Made by a program: the position numbers and the translations under genes | Assembly: GCA_013397695.1 (NCBI GenBank) | Contig: VYZI01000205.1 | Span: 500,559 to 564,558 of the forward strand | Source of the DNA: Centropus unirufus | Lineage: Eukaryota; Chordata; Aves; Cuculiformes; Centropidae | Length of the DNA: 64,000 nucleotides | Direction of reading: 5' to 3' | Shown: positions 52,313 through 61,569 of the stretch, in pieces | How positions within the stretch are numbered: position 1 is the stretch's first letter | Layout: every line of letters starts with the position of its first letter | Notes under the pieces: model-generated | What the model was told of the DNA's origin: nothing | What the model saw: the letters and a program-made list of their open reading frames with translations, nothing else | Database searches by the model: none

Positions 52313-52430
52313 CTGAGGCGCAGCGCGGCAGGGCCGGCGCTCCGGCCTCCCCGAGGCCTCCCGGTGCTCGACGAAGGCGCTGCCGCTCGCGGCACCGCGA
52401 CGCCTCAGCCGCTTGCACCGCGCCGAGGGG
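52313..52430 (-). other. PRRC2C: PRRC2C noncoding first exon (5' UTR), start approximate
   Basis: The low-coordinate edge is a consensus donor (minus strand CCTCAG|GTGAGC, GT at 52312-52311) inside a CpG island, upstream of the ATG exon and on the same strand. The acceptor of the ATG exon at 35028-35029 lies 5' of the start codon, so a noncoding leader exon is required. The transcription start is a guess placed near the YY1-type motif; the true cap site could be tens of bases away. It would join to 35027 across a 17.3-kb intron. Confidence 0.6.
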
Positions 52431-52431
52431 G

Positions 52432-52442
52432 CCAAGATGGCG
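52432..52442. promoter_or_regulatory. YY1-type motif
   Basis: CCAAGATGGCG on the plus strand (CGCCATCTTGG on the gene strand) matches the YY1 consensus found close to many housekeeping transcription starts. It was used here to place the approximate PRRC2C start. The AAGATGGCG orientation points to the plus strand, opposite to PRRC2C. Confidence 0.6.
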
Positions 52443-52470
52443 GGCGGCCAAGCCGGCGCCAAGCGACGTC

Positions 52471-52478
52471 TGACGTCA
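52471..52478. promoter_or_regulatory. Palindromic CRE (TGACGTCA)
   Basis: A perfect full-site cAMP response element, about 30-40 bp upstream of the YY1-type motif in the gene's orientation, a usual spacing for CREB/ATF sites in CpG-island promoters. Confidence 0.7.
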
Positions 52479-52619
52479 CCGCGCGCCCCGCGCCCCGCCC
52501 ACGCGCACGTGGCCGCGCCGTGCCGCAGTCGGGCGGGAGCGCCCGCTGGCGGGGATTGGAGCGCCCCCTGCCGGCCTGGGGTGGCGGGCGGGGCCGCTCG
52601 TTCCCATCCCGCCGCTGCG

Positions 52620-53108
52620 CCCATCCCCGTCCTGTCCTTATCCCTATCTCATCCGTATCCCATCCCAATTCCATCCCTATCCCCATCCCATCCCATCCCA
52701 TCCCATCCCATCCCATCCCATCCCATCCCATCCCATCCCATCCCATCCCATCCCATCCCATCCCAATCCCTGTCGCCTTCCCCATCTTCAACCCAATCCC
52801 TATCCCTCCCCGTCCCCCATCCCCTTAACCACTCCCATCTCCATCCCATCCACGTCCTATCTCCATCCCCATCTCATTCATATCCCATTCCATCCCTGTC
52901 CCCATGACCATCTACATCCCATCCTGTTCCCATTCTCACTCCATCCAATGTCCATTCCTGTCCCCATCCCCTTAACCATTCCCTCCCTATCCACATCCTA
53001 TCCCCATTATTATCGCCAGCCCCGTAACTATCCCCATAATTATCTCCATCCCCAACCCATTTGATCCCCATCCCCATCTCCATCCCTGTCCCCATTCCCA
53101 TCCCTATA
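52620..53108. repeat. ATCCC pentanucleotide tandem array with degenerate flanks
   Basis: Near-perfect CATCC units run from about 52684 to 52765 (around 16 copies). Both sides carry diverged variants (CCCATCC, CCTATCC, CCCAACCC) for nearly 500 bp in total. The complementary strand is GGGAT-rich. Position: between the PRRC2C promoter and the 3' end of the neighbouring FMO gene. Apparent open frames here (Ser-His-Pro-Ile or Gly-Met-Asp-Trp repeats) are translation artefacts. Confidence 0.95.
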
Positions 53109-53485
53109 CTGATGTGTGGAGCCCTGTGCCTGATCCCGCCAAGTGGGAGGCTCCCTCAGGGATGGTGGTGAGGGATGCCAAGTGTGCAGCACTCGTCCAC
53201 TGGGTTTGCAGCAAAATTCCCAGATGAAGGCACCTGCAGGTAAATGGAGGGGCTCTGCCTTCTCCCCACAGGCTTTCGGGATTCCAGCAAGCCAGAGGCT
53301 GTGCAGTGTTAGGGATGTTCACCCACTGCAATTTGTCACTGAGGGTGTTATTTCTTAGGAAAGGGTTCTCCCCCTCTGCCAAAATGTGGGGCACTGGGTC
53401 CACGTAACCCCTTTCATCCCTGAAAATAAATTATATCAATTAAATCCCCTTATTAAATTCACCAGAGAAAAACAAATCCATGGGG
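53109..53485. other. Intergenic spacer between FMO 3' end and ATCCC array
   Basis: Unique sequence; no gene recognised. A GT/T-rich stretch on the minus strand just below 53486 could serve as the downstream element for FMO cleavage. Confidence 0.6.
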
Positions 53486-53491
53486 TTTATT
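53486..53491 (-). terminator. Candidate polyadenylation signal of the first FMO gene
   Basis: AATAAA on the minus strand (TTTATT on plus), 367 bases past the stop codon, followed by a T/GT-rich stretch (TTTGTTTTTCTCTGGTG) as expected for a cleavage site. Confidence 0.6.
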
Positions 53492-53857
53492 ACTGGTCCC
53501 CCACTTCATGTCCCAAAAATTACCACACAAACACAAAGATTGATACAGGTAATTCGATGGAGGAAGCTCTGCTGAGCCAGGGAGGAGGGCTGCTCCCCTG
53601 CACACCAGCCTGTCCCAAAAGGGCTCTTCCTAAAGGTCCTCTGAAGATCCAGCCTAGGACTGGTGTAATGTGGACATGGCCGGTTTGGAGTCGATGCTCC
53701 ATACGGCAAAATATTAGTGAGAGGAGGCCAGGCACTAGGCAGCAGTGGGGTCTGGGCTCCTGCTCCAGCCCTGCTGACAGTACCCAGCAGTGGCATGGCT
53801 TTACAGTCCCCAGCTTGCCTGGGCCAAACCAGGTTTCTTCTACACCTGGGGACCTAT

Positions 53858-54230
53858 TCAGGGGCTCCATCTTGGCCGGAGATATTTAGAAAAGAGGAAA
53901 AAACCTGACATGAGAGTTGTCGACAGGGCCAGGAGGCACATCCAGCGCTGGCTGCTGGAGCCGTTGGAGGAGTCATCCACCACCCGGGTTCTCAAGGGCT
54001 TCAGTGTCCGCTGCCACTGAGTCAGGATGGCCTCTCTGGCCCCACTCCACTTTCCCCGTCCCACCAGTCGGTACTGGTAGGGTGTGCAGGGGCCGAAGAA
54101 GATGGTCAGGGCCAGCTGGGGGTCTGTCAAGAGCAACCTCAGCACACTGGGCTTTACACCAGCACACGATGCGATTTCATCAGTGTAGCCGATAAAACTC
54201 ATCTTCAAGTTCTCCCGCTCAGATGGATTT
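53858..54230 (-). CDS. FMO4: First FMO gene, last coding exon
   Basis: 373 nt, residues 418-541 and the stop codon: YTDEIASCAGVKPSVLRLLL, DPQLALTIFFGPCTPYQYRL, ILTQWQRTLKPLRTRVV, then a hydrophobic segment and a basic tail (KYLRPRW). The acceptor is gaag|AAAT (AAG type). Confidence 0.93.
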
Positions 54231-57200
54231 CTTCAAACGGGGCATAAAAGAGATAAAATCAAATAGCATCATCCCATTTTGGTTCCTGGCTCTAAGGAAA
54301 TCAAAAGCTCTGGGCTCAGACATGGGCTTAGCCCTGGTCTCTGGAGCTGAGCTCCCTAAGCCCCAAAGAAACCTAAAGGCACCCAAAGAGCTTCTGTAGG
54401 TTGGTCCCCAACAGTCACCTGGGGCAGGGAGTAGGCAGAACCTTGTTTTGTATTTGCAACCTGGTTGTGGCCTCAGAAAACATTCTGCTATAGTGCAGCC
54501 ATCACTGGGATACCACAGATCCCCATCCTAAGTCCTTCCCTGAGATTCACAGTGTGGATCTGGCCAATTTGGAGAGAAAGAAGAGTGGACATTCACAGAT
54601 AAGATTGAGAAGGGGACTGGGAAAAACTGTGAGAAATCTTCCAGTGCTAGAAGGGACCTCCAGGACTTTTCTGCTTGAGGCCTCATCTCCCTTGCCGGAG
54701 GGAGGACATGAGCTGAATTTGCTTTTGTGAATTTGGAGCCACTTCGAGTTTGTCTCCATTTCACCTCAGATTCCTGTATTTCTGTGTAACAGCATCCATG
54801 AGAATGGCGTGTGTGCCTGCAATAGCCAGGGCTCCTGATGGCTATTCTTGTGGCTCTCTTTTGCCCCAGATTTTCATCAGTGTACGATGGTCCAGCTCTT
54901 CCAGGCTAGCAGACCTACTGCAGCCTGCCCCTTGCCTGCCCCATGGTGCCCGCCTTGGGCCCAAAAGCTGCTGTGAGCAGCACATCCACCACCATTTCAC
55001 CCATCCGACAGTCTTGAAGACACATCTCAACCTCCTGTAGAATCGCAGTGCCAAGAAGGCAGGACATTAGCTCCTACATACACGATGGACAAGATCCAAG
55101 CTTGTCTAATCCTCAAAAGCTGCCACCTCTCCGCCCCCCACCTGCATTGCTCATTCCAGTGGGCTTTCTGGATGGGGCTTGGCCCTGACCCCAGCGCTCC
55201 CCACTGCCTGGATCTGGGAGAGAGAAGCCACGAGATGGCACCCTTAGTCTGGAGGAAACCAAACCTCTATCCTGAGGTACTGTGAGTGAGGGCATGTCTT
55301 CAGATGGCCGGCAGAGAGTATCTGCAGGTCCTAGGTCTTGCTATAATCTGCTCCAGACCATCTTACCCTGAGTGTCTTGGTTCGCTCTCCATAAAGGAGC
55401 CACAATAGCATTTCCCCACCTCCCTATGGGTTGTAAAGGAATAAATGCATCCAAGAACAGCTGAATGTCCTAGGAGGGCCCCTTGTGCAACTGCTGTAGG
55501 CCCCTTTCCCTGGGGTTATCCTGGCATACAACACCTGTTGCACCCCAAGTACCTCACACACCTATTGACCGGTGGCTTCTTCTTCAAGACATCAGCCATC
55601 ATCTTGCTGGTGGGAGGGAGTTTGTTCCAGCCTAAGAACAGAGAAATCAGAGACCTCAAAAAACACCTTAAGCTGAAAAGTTCACTCCCTTCCCATACTC
55701 CCAGCCCCTTTGTCGAGAGCATTCATGCTTGCTGGTTACAGCAGTGTGTGTAGAGCAGCAAGGACATGGAGATGCAATTGTTGGGTTAATGGCTACAGTG
55801 CTACTAACGCCCACAGCCACCACGAGCATTGTGGTAGGTGCCAAAATACACCCTAGGCTCGGTGGGCAGTAGGTCAGGCTGCACCAAACCTCCCACCCCC
55901 GCAGATCCCCCCATTCCTGCACCCCATATCCCACCTGCAAAGACCCCTGTCACCCAGCGCGCCTGCATTTCTGATCCCACCATCACAGAGCCGGTCAGCT
56001 GGACTAGGCCAATGATGGCCAGCGTTGGCTTTTCCAGTTGGGGAGGGAAGATGCGTTTGTAGAGGGAACGGTTATCATCGATGAGGTTGCGAACTGACTC
56101 ATCAAGGAAGGGAAATGAGAAGTTGTATCCCGTGGCAAAGAGCACCACATCGATGTTTTCTTCAGTTGTCCCATCTTCAAAAATGGCAGAGCTCTCAGCG
56201 AATTCCTTCACTTTTGGCTTCAAGACGACAGTCCCAGAGAGGAGGCAAAAGGGCAGCTCTTCATTAATAATCATCTTAAAGTTGGAGCTTGCAAGTGGAA
56301 AAGAAGAGGAGAGGAATGTTACCATCTGGGAGGGACCCGAAACATCTTTACTGGCCAGAGTTCTCTTCCAGTGGTTTGCTATTCCACAAATACCCACTGA
56401 AATAAAAAACTGAGGATTTCATGCCATTAAAACCCCTTGACAAACAAACAAAATAGTCAGAAAAAACACCTTTTTGTGGAAGCCAAGCCATAGTTCGCGT
56501 GGTTAAACCATGAATTGAACTTCCGAAACCTGATCCTGTTGGTGAGGGCTGAAGGGAGAAGCCAGTCGAGAAAATGGTTGAAGCGGGTGGTGTTGACCAT
56601 GTCGCAGGGGAAGCCATGGTCCGAGACCCGACTGAACACCCACGTGTTGCTCCTGGCACTGAGGAACACCTAGGGAAGAAGGCAGGTCTCAGCCTTCTGC
56701 CCAAGCATCTCATTGCCAATTTTTGCCCCAAATGGCAAATACCATCTCCTGTGCTTGGAAGCTGAGAGGGTTACCCCAAGGGAAGGAGCTAGTATCCAGA
56801 TACACCAAACAGCTAGTGGTGCCTCCTGCAAAGATCTTGCCACTGCTGATCAGCCACTCTGCTCCTCAGGTGGCTCATACCCTCCAGGAATTGCAGAGTT
56901 TCTTCAGCTTCCCCTAATATAAAGGTTTATTTACTGAGAAACCCAGCAGGCAAGGCTTCCTGTGCACATCACAGGCCACTGGTTCTTGTGGTTCCTGGCT
57001 GGGCTTGGCACCACCTTTGGGCCGTACCTTTGCAGCCACATGGCTCAGCTCCACGGAGAGGTCACCACCAGTGTTGCCAATGCCAACCACGAGGACCCTC
57101 TTTCCCCGGAAAGCCTCCACATCTTTGTATTCCTGGCTGTGGAGGTACCGGCCTTTGAAGCGACTGTCAATACCTGCAGAGAGCAAGGAGAAACTCCTAA

Positions 57201-58749
57201 TGACAGCATCTCCTACTTACTTACCCCAGCCTCATGACCATAAAACCTCTGACCCTCCAGCTCCCACCTGTGCTTGTTGCCAAGAATCCTGTGCATGTCT
57301 TGGCTCCCTGGGTGATGCCACCCTCCCGCACCTCCTTGGCTTGGTCTTACTTTGCAAATTCGTATGGCAGGAGTCTGGTTGCATATTTATGAAGCATTTT
57401 TCCCATTCTTGGGAATACCCCCTGCTACTCCTATGGGGTGTGGGTCTCACCTGCCCCAGTGTGGGAGCCTCATGGAAAAGGCAGGCCCACAGAGGAAAAT
57501 GCAGCCAAGAGACATAGGTGCTGGGTGAAGCCCTGTGGGGCAGTCCCAGACCACCCAACTGCCAAGGCAGGGCTTACCTGGGAAAAAAGCCAAGGGTAAG
57601 TAGGGTTCCTGGTAATGGCCAGTGCAAACCATGACGGCATCAAAGACATGCAACTCCTGGACACCATCAGTCTCAGTGACCACCTCCCACTGGCCTGAGG
57701 TGGTGAAATCTGGGTGCTTCCTCACGCTGAGAGCTGTTGTCTTGCACCAAAGCCCAACAAAACAGCAGTCAGGGAACGTGTTGCATTTCGGAGAGAGCCT
57801 ACCTGCTAGGGGTAGGGATCTGTGGGGGGGCAGGCTGGGTCCCTGGACTGCTACACGTCACCTCTGTAGTTGTTAGATCTCACCCTGCACTTTTCCTCTG
57901 GTAGTGGCACTGGTGGGGAGGATGGACCCACCAGGCAGCCCACATTTGAGTAGCACAATTTAAAATATGGAGCCAAAAAGGCAGTGTTCAAGATGCAAAA
58001 AGGGACATGGCCTGTGCTGGATCACATTCAGCATAGTCCTGCCCCACCTGGATGATGCCCTGGTATCTGTAGCCACCACTGGCCCTTCACCCCATATCAT
58101 TTGGGGCCCCTGCTCACCTTGAAGCGTATGTGCCGCAGGAGGTTGAAATGCCGGGCATACATCCGAAAGTACTCCAGGAGAAGGCTGTGGGGTAGGTAAC
58201 AGGGAAAATCCTCTGGGCAGGGGAAGTCGCTGAAGCAGGACATCTCCTTGGAGGTGTTGGTGATAACGGAGCGGTACACACTGACCCTCCCACTGTCTGT
58301 GGAATCCTGTGTAAAACCAGTGGTGCTGTTTGCAGGTGTGGGGGAAAAGACTTGCTCCCCTCAAAGTATTTGGGTATTTTTTCTCCTTGTATTCAGGTAG
58401 AAGGAATAAACTTGGACTAAATCCTGGTGACCACGGCTTCTGCTGCCATTCCACCTCCAACTTCACCTTGGAGCTGGTGGGAGCCCTGTGGGGAGCCTGG
58501 GACAGGGATGCTCCCAGAAAGCATTGTCACCCTTTCTTCTTTGCTGCAGGCACAGGGCATGTGAGGGAAGGGACAAACCCAGGGCCAATCCTCCCCACAC
58601 AGCCAGAGCCCACTGACCGTGTAGCGCCAGAGCCCCCCGATGTCCTCACTCCTCTCGAAGCAGGTGGGCTCCAGCCCCTCATCCAGGCAGCATTTGATGG
58701 AGGCCAACCCACCGGCCCCAGCCCCGATGATGGCCACACGCTGCACCAT
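53858..58749 (-). CDS. FMO4: Flavin-containing monooxygenase, complete, FMO4-like, 8 exons
   Basis: An ER-membrane FAD/NADPH oxygenase that S- or N-oxygenates soft nucleophiles. Exons: 58749-58618, 58306-58118, 57740-57578, 57173-57028, 56669-56470, 56287-55935, 55631-55562, 54230-53858; total 1,626 nt, 541 residues plus stop, frame intact. Lengths 189, 163 and 200 equal the standard FMO exons 3, 4 and 6; others differ by 3 nt. Motifs: FAD GxGxxG at 9-14, Asn61 in TNTSKEM, FMO signature FKGRYLHSQEY (167-177), NADPH GIGNTGG (192-198), FATGY (327-331), hydrophobic C-terminal anchor (about 514-532). FMO4 is suggested by position next to PRRC2C and by FEDGTTEENIDVV and GSEMQARWVT, which resemble human FMO4. 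Some stretches resemble FMO5, so the paralogue name is less sure than the family. Confidence 0.9.
55562..55631 (-). CDS. FMO4: First FMO gene, exon 8 (short)
   Basis: 70 nt, residues 395-418: WNKLPPTSKMMADVLKKKPP. Matched by position, phase and the LPP...MM pattern of this exon in other FMOs (73 nt there). Borders are cttag|GCTG and ATAG|GTGTGT. Confidence 0.85.
55935..56287 (-). CDS. FMO4: First FMO gene, exon 7
   Basis: 353 nt, residues 277-395: FKMIINEELPFCLLSGTVVL, VKEFAESSAIFEDGT, VLFATGYNFSFPFLDE, LEKPTLAIIGLVQ and MQARWVTGVFAG. The acceptor is gcaag|CTCC (AAG type) and the donor GCAG|GTGGGA. One codon shorter than the usual 356 nt. Confidence 0.92.
56470..56669 (-). CDS. FMO4: First FMO gene, exon 6
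   Basis: 200 nt, residues 211-277: NTWVFSRVSDHGFPCDMVNT, then WFNHANYGLASTK. Borders are cctag|GTGT and AAAG|GTGTTT. Confidence 0.91.
57028..57173 (-). CDS. FMO4: First FMO gene, exon 5 (NADPH-binding)
   Basis: 146 nt, residues 162-210, with FKGRYLHSQEYK and GKRVLVVGIGNTGGDLSVEL. It is one codon longer than the usual 143-nt exon. Borders are tgcag|GTAT and AAAG|GTACGG. Confidence 0.92.
57578..57740 (-). CDS. FMO4: First FMO gene, exon 4
   Basis: 163 nt, residues 108-162: TTALSVRKHPDFTTSGQWEV, then VFDAVMVCTGHY. The acceptor is gcaag|ACAA; two CAGs, 7 and 14 nt further in, would break the frame, so AAG is used. The donor is CCAG|GTAAGC. Confidence 0.92.
58118..58306 (-). CDS. FMO4: First FMO gene, exon 3
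   Basis: 189 nt, residues 45-107, containing VYRSVITNTSKEMSCFSDFP; Asn61 aligns with the residue essential in human FMO3. Borders are cacag|GATT and CAAG|GTGAGC. Confidence 0.93.
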
Positions 58750-58755
58750 GCTGTC
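58618..58755 (-). CDS. FMO4: First FMO gene, first coding exon (FAD-binding)
   Basis: The acceptor tgcag|GACAGC lies 6 nt before the ATG at 58749. It encodes 44 residues with the dinucleotide-binding GAGAGG, then LEPTCFERSEDIGGLW, an FMO hallmark. The donor is CACG|GTCAGT. A noncoding leader exon must exist upstream but could not be placed. Confidence 0.92.
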
Positions 58756-60575
58756 CTGCAGTAGGTGATAGGCAAGGAACTGGAAATTAAACAGCCAAGC
58801 GATTAGCAAAACACCGGTCCCTTCTTCCCATCTCTGGGAAAATACCCCTTGTCTTCTCTGGCTGTAGGTGTCCATGGAGGAGAATTATCCTTGTAGAAAG
58901 CCATTACCAGCTCCTCATTTGAGCACTGCAGGTGGACGCTGCTCATTACTCTTTCAGCCGTGCTAAGCTCACACCGAGGGCCCAGTGATTCCCTGGTTCT
59001 TGCAGGCACGGGAAAAGGAGGCACTTTTAAACCTCCTTGGGCTGCTGCTTCTATTTGTTTTCTCTCTTGGCCCAAACAAAGGGGTACAAAGGCAGTTCGT
59101 AGCTATTTGCTTCTGCCTATGCAAAGGGATTCTCCTGAAATCTTTTCAAGAAAGAATTTCAGCTAAGCTGGCTCGTTTTCACACTTTCCTTTTTAATTTC
59201 TCATTAAACAGCGTTGTCTTGAAAAGTTTTTTTTTGTTTTGTTTTGGTTTTTTGTTTAAAAAACAGGGAAGGCCTGGCTGAGCAGGAGTCCAGCACAGCA
59301 ATTCATGAATTAGACAGCACTATGAAAATGCAGCTGGGATTGCAGAAAACACAAAAGCTAAGAAACCCAGGAAACCCAGGAAACGCAGGTTATAAATGGG
59401 AGGAACTCAAAGCTCGGGGCGTGTAAAGCGAGCTGCACCGAGCTTGACTGGAAGGCATAGAAACTAGGGAAAAAAATGAACTCGTGAACTTTGATTAGAT
59501 AACAAACAACTGCTACGGCAAAGGCTGGAGGAAGAATAGTTTATAACTTGGTTTTAACCTGCTTTTGTATCAAAAGAACAAGTTAACTTGAACAGGAGAT
59601 GGAAGGAACTCCAGGAACACAGGGAAAAGCTACAGGAATCCAGCCCACCCTGCCTGCCCCACCCCCTACATCCAGAAACCAGCTGCTCCCAGGCTGAGTC
59701 GCTCAGGACAAGACAGGATCAGGGCAGGACGTACCGACACTCGCCTGCTTCCTTTTTCCGGAGCCTCCCTTAGCTTTGGGAAAGGGCAGCAATATTCCCG
59801 GGGTGCTAAAGCCGTCCATCTAGTCCAGTGCTGGCTCTGGATGCCTTTGCTCCGGAGGGTGACACCCTCCTCTCCCCACACCGCCAATGAATGCCAAACC
59901 CCCAGAGAGCCAGCTGTCTGCTTTTAAAGCCTGCAAAACCCAGATGGAGAGAAGCAATGAGCAAACCTTGGCAGGGCAGTGCTGTGCCTTCTCTGCTTGG
60001 GCTTCGGCCGAACTTTACTTCAAGTTTCTCTAGCTGCAGATTTAAAGGAGGGGCTGAAGTCCAGGCAGCTCACCACGGCTCTTGCACCACTGACCTTTAC
60101 ACTTGCGCTTCCCAGTACTGCTCTGCTTAAATGCACCAGCAGAAATTTCTCAACTTCCCTACAGAGGTGCTATTGGAAATCCAGACCATAATCCCAGGGC
60201 GTCTGGTCTTGCAAGTCCTCCCACGTTGTAGCTCAGTGCTCTCCCATCTCTGGCAGCAGCTTGGGGTTGTCCTGATCCACCCCCCTGTGTGCTCCCTGTG
60301 CTGTGCAGTCACTTGCTTGGTATCCCAGGGAAGTCAGTAAAGCGTATTCCCTTTGGCCATACACCAGCAGATAGAACAAATGGGGAACACGGTGCACAGC
60401 ACAGCCTGATTTTTGGTGGACAGTGAAAGCCCTTGCAGCCCCAGGTTTGTGGGTTGCCTACAGCATCTGGTGGCATGACCCCAACTTGGGCACTATACCT
60501 GCCAGCTCTTCCCCTGCACACAGCCAGACAATGAGGTGGTAGCCTGCAGCACAATCCTGCCACAGCCAAGGAAAC
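58756..60575. other. Spacer between the two FMO genes, with the leader of the first
   Basis: No coding exon recognised. The first FMO gene's promoter and noncoding exon must fall here; a GTACGT donor-like site at 59734-59729 (minus strand) is one possibility but unsupported. A T-rich simple stretch is at about 59226-59262. Short open frames have no family resemblance. Confidence 0.5.
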
Positions 60576-60581
60576 TTTATT
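60576..60581 (-). terminator. Candidate polyadenylation signal of the second FMO gene
   Basis: AATAAA on the minus strand (TTTATT on plus), about 640 nt beyond the stop codon at 61221, followed by a GT-rich stretch. Other signals, including variants, could be used instead. Confidence 0.4.
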
Positions 60582-61220
60582 AATCGAAAGACTCTCCACA
60601 CATAAATTGAAGGCCCAGGATTGCCCAGTGGTGGGGAGTGCAGGGAAGGGGTGTTGGGAGTGTTCAGCCCAAGCACCAGCCTCAGGGGGGAACAAACCCC
60701 CACAGCCACGGCTCCACTGCTGGAAAGATGCACCAATTCAACCCAAACTGGGATATTTGTGTCACAGGGCTTAAAATGAGAAGTAGGGACAGCCTGACTT
60801 GCATTACTGAGCCCAGATAAGCCCTTGCTGGACTAAAGACCCCAGATACTAGCTAATTTGGGGCAGGGATGGACACCAGTGCTTCTTTCTAGCTGTGACA
60901 CCCAAAGCTGTTTTTCCTGCTCTTGTCCCTGCTGCCTCCTAGCCAGAGTGGTCTGGGCATGGCCATGTCACACAGCCGTGCCACACAGCCATGCTCTGCT
61001 CACAGCAGCAGGCAGGAGAGGAGCAGAGGGCTGATAAATGCTGCGGGGGGCTGCCATCCCTGGCTAATAAGCTCTGCAAAGCTGTGCTCAGGGGTGAGCT
61101 GGAGCAGGGAGGGGTTCATGCTGTCAGTTAAAATTTTAGATTTGTTGTGATCTGCCAAAATCCCTTTCTCTGTGGTACTCTGTGGCACCCAAGGACAAGA
61201 AAGAAAACCCTAAACAGGCC

Positions 61221-61569
61221 TTAAATTCTACTGGAAACCAAAAACAGGGCAGCCAGGAGCAGGAGGAAGCCCGTCACAGTCAGGAGAGAAGGGCTGGGGC
61301 TGTAGGAGCTGGCAGGGACTCGTGTTCTCGTGGGCTTCAGAGTCCGGTCCCACTGGGTGAGGATGGCTTGGCGTGCCCCCTCCCAGCGCCCAGGACCTTC
61401 TAGACGGTACTGGTAGGCACTGCAGGGGCCAAAGAAAACAGTGAGAGCCAGCTGGGGGTCCGTCACGAGCAGCCTCAGCAGGTTGGGCTTGGCACCAATG
61501 AAAGATGCGAGCTTGTCCATGTAGACCAGACAATCAATTTTGAGTACTTCATCATAGGTCAGACCAAAC
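61221..61569 (-). CDS. Second FMO gene, last coding exon
   Basis: 349 nt with the stop codon: YMDKLASFIGAKPNLLRLLV, FFGPCSAYQYRL, ILTQWDRTLKPTRTRV, then a Ser/Pro linker and a 17-residue hydrophobic anchor. The acceptor is ttaag|GTTT (AAG type). Confidence 0.93.

Larger units (their letters stand above)
51850..52620. promoter_or_regulatory. CpG island / PRRC2C promoter region
   Basis: An abrupt change from AT-rich intron to GC-rich, CpG-dense sequence, spanning intron 1 start, noncoding exon 1 and the region upstream. No TATA box is evident, typical of a housekeeping promoter. Large open frames on both strands here are a by-product of GC-rich, stop-poor sequence and of the Ns. Confidence 0.85.

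Noticed and set aside
51746..52624. Long GC-rich open frames on both strands in the CpG island
   Set aside because: They run through unknown bases (N) and have Ala/Gly/Pro/Arg composition expected of stop-poor GC-rich DNA.
52405..52907. Repeat proteins such as Ser-His-Pro-Ile or Gly-Met-Asp-Trp
   Set aside because: They are translations of the ATCCC pentamer, whose 15-nt protein period appears in every frame.
58803..59075. 90-codon minus-strand open frame upstream of the first FMO coding exon
   Set aside because: It has no FMO similarity and does not join in phase to the first coding exon; at most it overlaps an untranslated leader.
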